NCBI GenBank assembly: GCA_037893225.1
Contig: JAZGUH010000376.1
Coordinates: forward strand, 62,001 to 126,000
Direction of reading: 5' to 3'
Source: Hippasteria phrygiana
Lineage: Eukaryota; Echinodermata; Asteroidea; Valvatida; Goniasteridae
DNA length: 64,000 nt
Below, piece by piece: positions 49,511-60,469 of this stretch. The notes under the pieces were generated by a model. That model was not told where the DNA came from, did not search any database, and saw nothing but the letters and a program-made list of their open reading frames with translations. Position 1 is the stretch's first letter. Every line of letters starts with the position of its first letter. The translations under genes and the position numbers were made by a program.

Positions 49511-50080
49511 CCTCCGTCTCACCAAATGGAGCGTCAGTTGTACTTTTTCTCACAATTTTATGATGCACCAGTGTACCGGTAACTTTTTCTTCTTCAAAAT
49601 TGTGATTGCCATTGTTCCAAGTAAAATACGTTTCACAATAATTGTTTCCTATAATAACGGTCGTTCCACGGTAGCATTTTATGAGCGGCATAAAACCAGA
49701 GGTGTATACACAAACTGGTTTCATTAGCTTTGTGATGTCATATAAGCCCCTCCGTAGTAAATAGAATAGCCAAAACTAGTCATGCGAGGGCGCACTACTA
49801 TACGAACATCGGCCGTGCGCGCGTGAAGCAGTGCCGTACGTACGTATATTGTACGTACGATATAACATTAAATCGGTGAAACCCGGAGGTCGAGGAATGA
49901 CAACTTTGAAATGGCAGATAAATAGTCATTTTTATTTTTTTGGGGGTAGAAAGTACGGAAGTATAATATTATTAACAGGTAACCATTTCTAAGACTTGAA
50001 AACGTCGTATAAATCGTGTATAAAGCTACCTCCGGCTAGCTCCGGCTAGCTCCGACCACCTCCGACTTTTACCAACACCC
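49470..50080. repeat. Outer arm, right
   Basis: Inverse of 32588-33235. It ends in cttttaccaacaccc, directly followed by the 9-bp duplication. The inward-reading ORF counterpart is 49482-49724 on the minus strand. Confidence 0.9.
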
Positions 50081-50089
50081 TACGTATAG
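50081..50089. repeat. Target site duplication (right) of the 17.5-kb element
   Basis: TACGTATAG, matching 32579-32587. Confidence 0.9.
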
Positions 50090-50536
50090 CGCGCGCGCAC
50101 GGCCGGCCGATAGCGCCCTCTAGCTACACACACGTCATGGCCAAATCGCAAAAAGAGCAAGTTGGCCGATCCGACTAGATAGACTAGAAAGAGTGTAATC
50201 AAAATGTCACCCGAACGCTAACGCTGCGTGGTTTGACTAGCTAGTCAAACTGGATCAACCTAGCTCCGGACCATGGTTTCTCGTGAGCTACGTCACGGTT
50301 TCAAGATGGAGGATAGGTAAACTGGGCAAGTTTTGCAAACGTTTACGATAAATTGTTAGTTTTGTCCAATGATAATAACTATTTGCAATAAGATAATGAA
50401 TTATTTATTGCACTAAAATTAAGTAGAGAAAATAAAAGAAATAAATAATAGAAAATAAAAATGACGTACCAACATTTGCTTTGTTAGCAATTAGCAGACG
50501 ACATTCTTTACAGTTTGTTGTTGCTACACAAACTAG

Positions 50537-50885
50537 GAGCAAGTTCGATCAAGGACTAAGTTAACCATATAGTTCGACTAACTCTGATCGAACGCACGCT
50601 AGTCGACGATGGTTGGACTATAGTCTTAGTCGACGATTCGCGACCAGCCTACCGAGGTTGGTCGCATCGCTAGTTACCAATAGCCGTTTTAATAGAACAG
50701 TGCAAAGAGGACCAGTTATCAGAAAAATGGCGAAAAAACGAAAGATGTAAGTAAATATTCACCAGCAGTGAACGATCATTTTTTGTTATTTTGTCTTTCT
50801 TTGATTGAACATGTTGAAATAATGCACAAGTTACCACTTGTGACATTGTTGATATACTGAGCAAATATCGTCCGTCTCGCTTTCA
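50537..50885. mobile_element. Truncated copy of the 40966-41470 TIR element
   Basis: Starts GAGCAAGTTCGATCAAGGAC and follows the first copy through cgaccagcctaccgaggttg and agcaaatatcgtc, then loses similarity near 50885; the right end is missing. Confidence 0.8.
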
Positions 50886-50918
50886 ACAGACTGGACCCCC
50901 CTCCCCCTAGTCTTGGTT

Positions 50919-51081
50919 CCAAGACCTTCGTGTTCCTTTTTTTCCTTCCGAATGAGGGCGCTGTTTCTCAGTAAATCGATTCTGATTGTATTCGATAATG
51001 TTTCATATATTGCGCGCTCTGACAAGAATCGATTCTACTGTCTTTGCTCGGTTCTTCACTTCAATTCCACGAAGGTCTTGG
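50919..51081. mobile_element. 163-bp TIR element
   Basis: CCAAGACCTTCGTG at the left and its exact inverse CACGAAGGTCTTGG at the right. No coding capacity. Confidence 0.6.
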
Positions 51082-52080
51082 ATATTTCTGTCCGCGGGTC
51101 TTAACTTTTTCATTACTTTTTCGACATTCTCCCCCGACTTTCCGGGGGAGCCAATCAGCGATTGAGTTTGACCTTGACAAATGAATTATTCATAACTTGG
51201 CGAGCATGCACGATTAAATAGGACGCGGTGCGGTCATCACCACCCTCTGGGTGCGGTTTTTTGTGTATGTGGTTGTGTTGTCTGGAAATTTGAATTCACC
51301 GCGCCCGGGCCCAACGCCTCGACTGTTGTATTGTTTTGAATGAAGGATTGCGCGATACGCGATCCGCGTGACCCAGTCTGTCAAGTCTGTGGGAAATATT
51401 TTTTAAGTTGACGTGTCTCCATTTCTATCCACCATGCTGTAGTGCAGCTGATTTCTGTAGTGCAGCTGAAGTTTATTTAGACATTAAATAAAGTGTAGGC
51501 CTATACGAAATATTTGTGCGGATGATGAGTGAACATGTGAGGTATATTTTAATACTTCCGAATGTAAATTTAGAACTATAACCTTCGATGACAGCCAGTG
51601 TGTTTACGTGCTTACTATTCCACATGTAATAGAAAAAATACATGCAGTAGTCGGTGTACATATATTGGTTAAAAGAACTACATCACAATTGATTTCATTA
51701 CAGTCATAATTGATCATTTTCAATTTTTTTTTTAAACAACAATTTTTATACAAAGGAAAACATATCAGAAAGGATTAACAAATGGTGATACATACGGCGT
51801 ACATAATAGCCCAACTTTTATAGTTAAATATAATCCCCAAAAATTTTTCGACAAGAAGAAGTGTTGATAAAGTGAAGGCAAAAACATAGATTTCGGGGTT
51901 GTGGGGATGGGGAATATATCTCCACCCACACACACTTTATGACAAGATCACCCCTAGACAATAAAACCAGACAGAAGAAAAAAATTGAAATAGACCAGGA
52001 GGTATTATAAATTTCACATGGAAATTACAGTAGAATTGTCGGAAAGAGGGTTAAATTTGGGTTTGTGTATGGACCATAAT
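51082..52080. other. No gene recognised
   Basis: AT-rich, with only short overlapping ORFs. Nothing supports an exon. Confidence 0.4.
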
Positions 52081-52373
52081 TAATACATGTGTAATAAACA
52101 GCGTAGTGTCCATTCCCCCCCCCCCCCCTTCGAAATTTTCAGTTGGTTGGTTTTGGAAATTTCATGATACCCCCCCCCCTTTTTCCCGGTCTCCACACAT
52201 GTCATAGTCAAATCATGGAGGCGCGCTTGAGTGAAGGTATTACCCGATGACATGTACATTATATATTGTGCATGTACACTGTACGAGCTAGAACACTGGT
52301 GTATAAACATGTGAGGTGATAAACTTAAAAAGACTTCAGAATGGAGGACGTCCCAGCCAGTTTGTAGAAGTAA

Positions 52374-53120
52374 ATGTATTACACATTTTTTAAAGTGATG
52401 ACCAACAGGGGTGTCCATTTTCTTGGTGTTCACAGTCGACCGATGGCCATAGAAACGCTTTTTGAGCGTGTTCTTGGTCTCCCCGACATACTGGATACCA
52501 CAAACCCTGCAAGAAATGAGATATATGACATTAGAGGTGTTGCAAGTGATGTTGCCATTGGTTCTGTGAGTGGTTCCAGATGAATGGCCAGAAAAGGAGT
52601 CAGACTCCTGCATGTGAGTCTGGCAAACAACACACCTGGAATCGCACTTAAAAGTACCATGCTGTATGGGAGGGGATGCAGCCAAGGTGGGGACCTCGGC
52701 TCGAACAATCAGGTCTCGTAAATTGCGGGGGCGCCTATAAGCCAATACTGGGTTGTCAGGGGCGGCACGGGCAAGGCGATCTGAAGTATGAAGGATATGA
52801 TGGTTGTCGTTAGTTATTTTACGAAGGGGAGGGAGACTGGGATGAAAGGTGGTGACCAAGGGAATCTTGGGGTCGGCATTAGTGCTAGGCGTCTTTTCCT
52901 TGAGAGCCAAATCTCTGGTGATAGATTTGGCTCTGGCGATAGCACGTTGAACTTGGCGGGAGCTGTGGCCCCTGGCAACCAAGTTATTCTTTAGTCCCTG
53001 TACATGATGGGAAAAGTCAGAATTATTAGAACAAATCCTTCTGAGTCTGAGTGCCTGGCTGAATGCTATGCCTGTCTTGCAATGCCTGGGGTGACAGCTG
53101 GAGGAGTGGAGGTACTGGTG
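52374..53120 (-). pseudogene. Penelope-like element, C-terminal part with GIY-YIG endonuclease
   Basis: After the nested insertion the minus strand resumes with HQYLHSSSCHPRHCKTGIAF, SQALRLRRICS, then VARGHSSRQVQRAIARAK and the endonuclease NVIYLISCRVCGIQYVGETK and KKRFYGHR. The order RT then GIY-YIG defines Penelope-like elements. The domain breaks off after TPVGHHF near 52380, so the catalytic C-terminal Glu/Asn region is missing here. The trailing sequence to 52080 is unrelated. Confidence 0.9.
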
Positions 53121-53311
53121 AGTTTGTATATGCCGGCAATCGTGGACCTAGGACAAAAGAATTCGGGCGTAGACAAAGGGGTCCACGTTTGACCTAACGT
53201 CCACGATTAAAAATCGTGTACAAAACCAATGGGAGGCCTTCCGAAAAAGTTAGAGTATAAACAAAAGAGGAACAATGGGAGGTCCACGATTGCACCCGTT
53301 TACATGACTGT
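53121..53311. mobile_element. 191-bp insertion splitting the Penelope-like ORF
   Basis: It interrupts KPTDTH / QYLHSSSCHP, which would otherwise read on in one frame. The insert has inverted CAATCGTGGACC and GGTCCACGATTG inside its ends and a CAC on both sides as a possible 3-bp duplication. Stop codons inside end the upstream ORF. Confidence 0.8.
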
Positions 53312-54910
53312 GTGGGTGTCTGTGGGTTTAGAATACAGATCAGTGGTTACCGAGTTGTCTTCCTTGCGGATGGTGACATCCAGGAAGTTGGTCTGATGCA
53401 CTGAATACTCTGATGTAAACTTGATGGTCCTGTGGAAGGAATTAATGTGATTAATGAAAGTCTCCAGACTGTCCTGATCACTGGTCCAGATGAAAAATAC
53501 ATCGTCAATATATCTCCACCATACCCAGGGGCGACATGGTGCTGAGGCAAGCATGCGCTCTTCGAGGTCGCCCATGAAGAGGCATGCAAAGGAGGGGGCC
53601 ATGCGAGTGCCCATGGCTGTACCGTGTACCTGTAGATAGTGTTTACCTAGGAAGGAAAAATTGTTCTTGGTTAGTACAAGTCTCATGAGGGTGCCAATAT
53701 CACTGATGGGTGGGGTTGTGTGTCCTGCCTTGGCCAGGGCCGAGGAACAAGCACGAATACCTTCCTCGTGGGGGATGTTGGTGTACAGGGATGAGACGTC
53801 AAAAGTACCAATGATGGCTGTGCTGGGAATCTTGTTCTTGATTCCTTCCAGCTTGCGCAGGAAGTCTGGGGTGTCATGGATGTATGATGGCATCTGTGGA
53901 ACGAGGGGTTTGAGAAAACTGTCAATAAACAGGGAGATACGTTCTGTTGGTGAACCATTACCAGAGACAATGGGCCTACCGGGGTTGCGAGCCTTGTGAA
54001 TTTTTGGAAGGAGATAAAATCTGGCAGTCCTACAGTCAGAGGGAGAGAGAAATTTATGAGCTTTCTTAGACAGCTGGTCACGTGATCGCATATCTTCCAG
54101 CACCTGTTGTATCTCTTGAGAGAATGTACCTGTGGAGTCAGAGTCAAGGCAGATGTAGTTAGTATGATTGTTCAACTGGCGGTGGGCCTCGTCAATGTAC
54201 TGATGACGATCCATGATGACCACAGCTGAACCTTTGTCGGCCGGCTTGATGATGATATCAGTACGGGAGCGCAAGGAATTCAATGCCAAGCGCTCCTCAC
54301 TGCGGAGATTGTCATGAGTTCTGTGGACAAAGTTATCAGGGTTAGTGACTTGAGAACTGACAACTTGAACATAAGTCTCGAGGGCTGGTACACGATTCTT
54401 GGGGGGTACCCAGGTACTTTTGACACGGAACGGTTCTGGGTCACATCGGTCAGAATCAAGGAAAAACTCTCGGAGACGGATCCTACGGTAGTATTCCGTG
54501 AGATCTTGGCTGAGCTCTACCTGGTTCACAGTGTGGGGAGTAGGACAACAATTGAGACCCTTTGAGAGAAGTTTATGTTCAGCGTCAGATATGGATGAGG
54601 AAGAAAGGTTAACTACAGTATTGGAGGGGGGTGGTGGTGTAGACTGGGACCTGGGGCGTCTGAAGCGTCTCTGTCTGCGTTGATGTTGCTTGGTAAGCAA
54701 GCCACCAATCTTCTTGTTTCTCCTGTTAAGCAGAACAGAGTCAAGGTTAGATACGCTCTCATCAATCTCATCATGAAATTTACTGTATCTGGTGTCAGAA
54801 CAACTGGATCTAAGTTCCGAGTCGAGGTGGTGGGCAATATTCTGATGGAGGTTCTGAAGTGTAGTTTGACACAGTTGAGAGAGGACATTGATGAGTTTAA
54901 TGGAGGTACC
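53312..54910 (-). CDS. Penelope-like reverse transcriptase ORF
   Basis: The open frame spans 53300-54958; codons before about 54910 are antisense of the neighbouring copy. Motifs: IIKPADKGSAVVIMDR; FYLLPKIHKARNPGRPIVSG; GTFDVSSLYTNIPHEEG; VHGTAMGTRMAPSF; WWRYIDDVFFIW (YIDD at 53501-53512); TNFLDVTIRKEDNS; DLYSKPTDTH. The N-terminal region has a basic KKIGGLLTKQHQRRQRRFRR stretch. The RT core is intact, but the ORF is ended by the nested insertion, so the element is not functional as assembled. Confidence 0.93.
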
Positions 54911-54917
54911 ATGTAGA

Positions 54918-55650
54918 ATTTGGTTCCAGTATGTCGGGGAGACCAAGAACACGCTCAAAAAGCGTTTCTATGGCCATCGGTCGACTGTGAACACCAAGAA
55001 AATGGACACCCCTGTTGGTCATCACTTCAACTTGCCTAACCATTCCATTTCTAATATGATTCTACAGGGCATAGAATCACTTTGCCACCGCAAGGACTCA
55101 GTTCGCCTCAGCCGAGAGAAAGTTTGGATGAAACGTCTTCGGACTATTCAACCACATGGTCTCAACATCCAGGAAGGGAATGATTAACTTTAAATTTCCC
55201 CCCATTGTCATTTGTTTACAGATTATCCTCCTGGCAAAATCCTCTTGGGGTCTCTTGGCCAAATGGTGTTGTCTTTCCATTTCCTGTTTATCCTTGCCAC
55301 TTCTCTTTGTTCCTTTTCTTGCCCTATTACCACCTTCAATTCAAACCCCCCCCCCCCCTTCCCCCCCAACCACACTCCTTTGTCCATTTCCCCAGCTTCA
55401 ACCTTCATCTTAATCCCTCCCCTCCTTCATCCTTACCCTAATCACACCTCTTTGTTCCTGTCTTCCTGGCTGTCCTTTCCTCTCCCTTTGATGTTTACCC
55501 ACTGCCTATCTGCCACGCTCTTTTGCATCCCTCTTTTGTGTTTCTCCACCCACCCCCTCATGCATGTGTGTTCCCTACATGTTTGTTTCTTGTACTCTGT
55601 CATTCACCTTTGAGAAAGAACTTGCTTAAGTTCGAAACGTCAGGCCAGCT
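54918..55650 (+). pseudogene. Opposite-strand Penelope-like tail: GIY-YIG C-terminus and 3' UTR
   Basis: The plus strand reads FQYVGETKNTLKKRFYGHRS, TPVGHHFNLPNHSISNMILQ, and REKVWMKRLRTIQPHGLN to a stop at 55187. This completes the part missing in the minus-strand copy. A pyrimidine-rich 3' region follows (55200-55600) and ends in gagaaagaacttgcttaag then ttcgaaacgtc, a typical Penelope-like 3' signature. It is joined head-to-head to the minus copy at about 54910-54918. Confidence 0.85.
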
Positions 55651-55773
55651 AATTTTTTGATTTGTATATTTCAGGTCCATTCAGTCAGTCAGCAGTTTGC
55701 AGCAGTTTTATTCATTTTCATGCACAAAGTACATCAATAGAGGGGGCTATTGTATTGTTCCTGCCGTATACAT

Positions 55774-56251
55774 GCCGGGTGCGTTCGAGCGTGTTACTCG
55801 TGTTAACACGAGTATACTCTAAAGCACACGAACGGCAGGAGCATGACCCGAGGGTAACCGAGAGTATACTCCCGCTCAGACCGAGAGTATACTCCTGCAC
55901 CACGTGATTGTTTCCACTTACATTTTAAGATGGCGGAAAGTAAACATTTCGGACTTTCCCAATGAAGTTTTGTGATCGTTTTTCGATTGTTAAACTGACC
56001 TTTGGATTATATATATTGTCATAAATAATAGGGAAAATTTTTAACTATGTTCAAATTTGTGTGCACATCCAATGGAAGATTGTCGCGTAGTTGGCAAACG
56101 TTGGCAACGTTCGCGTGAGTGGAACGCAGCTCTTGACCGTTCGCGTGACGCGGTTCGAGAGTAATGCGCACGCAACATTTTCCTGCACCCGCGAGTATCA
56201 AGAGTAACACGCTCGAACCTATATCCTTCCTCCATGCTCGAACGCACCGGC
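55774..56251. mobile_element. 478-bp TIR element
   Basis: GTGCGTTCGAGCGTGTTACTC near the left end is matched inversely by GAGTAACACGCTCGAAC at the right. The right TIR is interrupted by a 17-bp insert at 56219-56235. Inside, gagtatactc and gttaacacgagtatactc words are palindromic. Confidence 0.7.
56219..56235. repeat. 17-bp micro-insert with 8-bp flanking duplication
   Basis: CTATATCCTTCCTCCAT sits between two copies of GCTCGAAC (56211-56218, 56236-56243). It matches half of the palindrome at 31760-31789. Confidence 0.7.
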
Positions 56252-56460
56252 ACCCGCCACGTCGACAACATATACGCGTAGTCACTGCATGCACTACACA
56301 GTACACGACACACATGCGCGTAGTACATGTACATTACACAGTACACGACATAGCGGGAGATCGGGCAGAACAGACACGCGTAGTACACTGTACACACCTA
56401 GGCGCCGTTCATGTCATTGAAGACTAGCATATGACTAGACAGGACTAACTTAACCTAAAG

Positions 56461-58757
56461 TATGGAGGTTCAAAAGTGAACATCTGCTTTTCTGCTGTTA
56501 AAATAGCAGAAAAGCAGATTGAACGTTTTGGTAAAATGCATTTTTCTACTTTTCTGCTAGCAGAAAATTAGCAGATTGAACGTTTTGCCAAAATGCATTT
56601 TTCTACTTTTCTGCTTTTCTGCTAGCAGAAAAGCAGAATTTACTTTTTTTCCCTACACTGGCGGTTCAAAAAGGGACACCTGCTTTTCTGCTTCAATGCG
56701 ACCAGAAAAGCCGATCGAACATTTCGAGCAAATCTATTTTTCTACTTTCCGAGAGAGCAGATCGAACGTTGTAGCCATGGCGGTTCAAAAGTGGACATCT
56801 GCTTTTCCGCTAGCAGAAAAGCAGATTGAACGTTTTTGTCACGGTGGTTCAAAAGTGGACATCTGATTTAGACTGAGCCGATTGAACGCTTTTGATGCTT
56901 GTCGGTCTCTCCAGTACCCCGCCAAAAATGGACGGTTCCAAGTGACTCCGCCTCCGACATACGTCTCATAATGTTTATCTGTCGAATCCAAAGACTAGAA
57001 TTATTAACAATATCAAAATTAAGAATACAAATACGCGCGAGCCAAGCAGTGGGGATAAGACTTTGAAGTGCCGACATAGTGCGCTGTTGTGACGCCGTAC
57101 CCTGTTTTTTTTTCTTTTCAATTTTGATGAGAGTAGCGTTTGGAAAATTGAGGAGGGGTGTCCTTCCGATGGGGAGGATGTAATTTTTTAATTTTCTCAG
57201 TTTCCAGCTCCAACCCGCTCCTGATACAACCAATATAGAATAGACAATCACATTTCTGAAAAGAAAACGTCCACTTCTCTTTTGAGATATGAAGACTGGA
57301 TTTTTGTCTGTTTTTTTGTTTGCATAATGGGACCCTAACTTTTAGCCCACACAAAATGTCAGTCGAAACATCTCCGATTTCCATTTAATAATTGATTCAC
57401 CCCCAACCCGCTCCACTTCCCCTCGCACAACTATACGTTTAAAATATTCATCCAAGATAGTCCGCTATTCTCATGGCGACTTTGTTCCTGTCATTGGTTT
57501 TGTACGCAAATAAATTAAATCGCACTCGATTGGATAATGAAACTCTGCAGGTGTGCCCCCGTGCATGTGAACCATAAACATGACCCTTGACACAAACACG
57601 TGCAACACAAATTTAAAGAATTCGGCTTTTTTTCAAGAAGTGTCTTGGAAATGTCCAAAACTTATTAAACTGATGTCTGACTGTTTTGATCCAATTTTTT
57701 AGGCATAGGCTAAGAACCTCGATGGATTGTTTGTTTGTTTTTGGAACGTGGGGGGAGGCATTGGCCCCCCCTTTTTCCACTTGGGGGAAACCGGCTGGCA
57801 CCGGCGCTGCTTTGCCCCCCCCCCCCCCCCAGTTTCAAAAGTATTCCGCCCTGCCTGTATTATATAAACGTCATGTGCAGGTGTCCTAGTGCATGGTTAA
57901 AAATATATGCGTGCTTCCCTTTTTAAAGTTTTTTTTGCTGATTGTCATTCTAATGATTTGAAGCATCATTTTGAAATTATTGGGGAATTTTTCTAAATTG
58001 TTTTCGGGGGTAAAAAACGGGGGATAATTATACTTTCCGATCCACTTCACCGGGCAGGATTTATTTCCGTCGCCAGGAATTGGTTTTCAGTCGGCATTAT
58101 AATCAAATAGAAGCGTCATTAGAAACGGCGGTCGGGCTAAATCAAAGGGTACCGATAGCGTTGTGTAAAAACAGGGTACAGCGTCATAACAGCCCACTCT
58201 GTCGATCGGCACTTCAAAGTCTTATCTAAACTTCTTGGCTGGCGCGTAACACGGTCTTTGGATTGGACAGATAAACGACCATAAAGTGTGATGACGTACG
58301 CTGGAGGCGGAGTCACTTGGAACCGTCCATTTTTGGCGGGTACTGGAGCGGCCGACAAGCATCAAAAGCGTTCAATCGCTCAGTCTGCTGGCAGAAAAGC
58401 AGATGTCCACTTTTGAACCACCTTGACAAAAACGTTCAATCTCCTTTTCTGCTAGCAGAAAAGCAGATGTCCACTTTTGAACCGCCATGTAGCAACGTTC
58501 GATCTGCTCTCTCGGAAAGCAGAAAAGTAGAAAAATAGATTTGTTCGAAATGTTCGATCGGCTTTTCTGGTCGCATTGAAGCAGAAAAGCAGGTGTCCCT
58601 TTTTGAACCGCCAGTGTAGGGGAAAAAGTAAATTCTGCTAAAAAAATGCATTTTGGCAAAACGTTCAATCTGCTTTTCTACTAGCAGAAAAGTAGAAAAG
58701 TAGAAAAATGCATTTCACCAAAACGTTCAAGCTGATGTCCACTTTTGAACCTCCATA
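56461..58757. mobile_element. 2.3-kb foldback-like element
   Basis: TATGGAGGTTCAAAAGTG at the left and its inverse at the right, with CTAAAG directly outside both ends (56455-56460, 58758-58763) as a 6-bp target duplication. Arms of roughly 500 bp (to about 56960 and from about 58280) contain repeated short palindromic words such as ctgcttttctgctagcag and cagattgaacgtttt. The 1.3-kb centre shows no gene I recognise; it has a C run near 57817-57830. Confidence 0.8.
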
Positions 58758-58763
58758 CTAAAG

Positions 58764-59183
58764 CTAACATGACTACTGCATTTATTATGGAGGTGACTAG
58801 TTTGATAAATGAAATGGGTGTTTTCTAAAACATGGTTGGCGATCGTCGCGGTAAGGAACACTAAAGTAATAAACGCTGAGTTTGCTTCAATAACACAATC
58901 TCCATAAGTTTCACAGGAAACGGACACATTTGAAACCAGATATAAAGTAGTGGAATAACATGTGGACGTCGAAATCCACGAAGCACGGGGCTCACAAGGT
59001 GACACTATTGACTTTACATGTAATTTCAAAGGCTTATGTTTTTCATTGCATTTTCCAGGAGCCGGTTCCGACTAGAAACCGGTTCTTTTTAGGGAACCGG
59101 AACCGGCTCCAGAAATTCTGGAACCGCCTAACACTACAAGACGTTGATCTCTAGTATTATTATTATTGACTGGATAGGACACC
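58764..59183. other. Intergenic, one small hairpin
   Basis: No gene. An inverted word pair gagccggttcc / ggaaccggctc at about 59060-59110 forms a hairpin. Confidence 0.4.
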
Positions 59184-59187
59184 TTAA

Positions 59188-60179
59188 AGGGTGGCTGCAA
59201 TGGAATTTTTATTGTGTATATCGATGAAATAAAGTTTTTGAAACACAACTGTGTGTTGTTTGTATTTTTTTATTTCGCGTAAGCATTTAAAAATATTTTT
59301 TTTAAGGCGGGAGGGGGTCAGCCCCGCCCATCAAGTGGTAACGCCGATGTGACGTCATCCCGGGAACCGCCGGCTGGCTGTGGTGGATGGTCGGCCATAC
59401 ACCGAGCGTGCGTTGCATTGACATGCACGGTGTTTTTCGCTGTGTCGTGGAAAGCTTTCAGTGTTTTGCGAATGTTTTTCGTGGATAATACCGTGTCGTT
59501 GTGTTGCTACTGGATTCAGCAACACCACTAAGGATGGTGTAAGTCTTTACCTCTTTCCAGTAGAACCGAAATACCGTCGTATTTGGACTCGGAGAGTGTT
59601 ATTTAGCCCTCCATGTTTAGCCTAGCAATCGTTGTTTTCAAGTCTTTCACGAGTTCCGCATCGGGAGTCCGATTCGGAGTCTTCAGTAGTTTCGCTGTTA
59701 CTCTCACCTTCTGGCTCATACATGTACGGAAGAGCTCCAAGATCCTCCTCTTCCTCGCCCCAATAATGTTCCGAAGAAGTGTCTTAATCAACAAGTCTAA
59801 AATCGACACTTGATTGTCAGATTCAGGTCCAAAAGATTCTGTTTGAAGATTTTAACGCGACGAGAAATGTTTCCCTGGTCCCTTCATCCAAAGCTATTTA
59901 ATCGCGCGTGGCTGGTTCCCTCAATAACAGTATACATCCACACGTACACAAACGCACACTGATCAAACTACTCTCGCTGAGTTTCCGTGTTCCCGAGATG
60001 ACGTCACGCAATTAGGGGCGCGGAAACAATAGAGAAAGGGGGGGACTTTATTCCGGGAAAATTAATCACCAAAAATGGGCAGAAACACAGAAAACACATT
60101 TTAATAACATTTCTTATATTGTAAAAGAGTTATACAACACAAAATTAAATTTTTTGTACAATTTCATTGCAGCCACCCT
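59188..60179. mobile_element. 992-bp TTAA-flanked TIR element
   Basis: TTAA at 59184-59187 and 60180-60183; ends AGGGTGGCTGCAATG and the inverse CATTGCAGCCACCCT. The TTAA target fits piggyBac-type transposition. Internal ORFs (59349-59531 plus, 59603-59809 minus) match nothing I know. Confidence 0.8.
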
Positions 60180-60469
60180 TTAAGCGCTTTTGCACACGTT
60201 CGATGGTCAACGCCGCGGTACGCCGCGTATTGTCACTAATAAGGTGGTTTACGAGTGAAAACACGCATGCGCTTGTCGTAACAACTCACACCCGTCACGT
60301 CTACGCAGTTCCCGATATCAGTGATATCACGAAGATTTACCACGTATGCGAAGCACTAAATTAGGCTAAATAAATAGTTTAGCACTCCGTTTGCCGTTAG
60401 TAGGCGCACACAAACAAGTTTACAATAGTGTGTTGTATCAATAAGCCCATACACATGTAGATAGCAAGC

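Larger units (their letters stand above)
32588..50080. mobile_element. 17.5-kb foldback-type transposable element
   Basis: The ends are GGGTGTTGGTAAAAGTCGG and its exact inverse, next to a perfect 9-bp duplication. Layout: outer arm 32588-33235, tandem array 33190-38550, centre 38550-44825, inverted tandem array 44825-49510, outer arm 49470-50080. Long inverted arms made of tandem subrepeats are the hallmark of foldback elements (Drosophila FB, sea urchin TU), and a 9-bp duplication is what FB and Mutator-like elements make. No transposase is recognisable in the centre, so it is probably mobilised in trans or defective. Confidence 0.9.

Noticed and set aside
54911..54958. N-terminus MSVFLVSPTYWNQ of the Penelope-like ORF
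   Set aside because: It is the antisense of the neighbouring plus-strand GIY-YIG copy, so not part of the RT protein.
55610..55645. Hammerhead ribozyme at the Penelope-like 3' end
   Set aside because: cgaaacgtc is present but I do not see the CUGAUGA core or stem pairing nearby.
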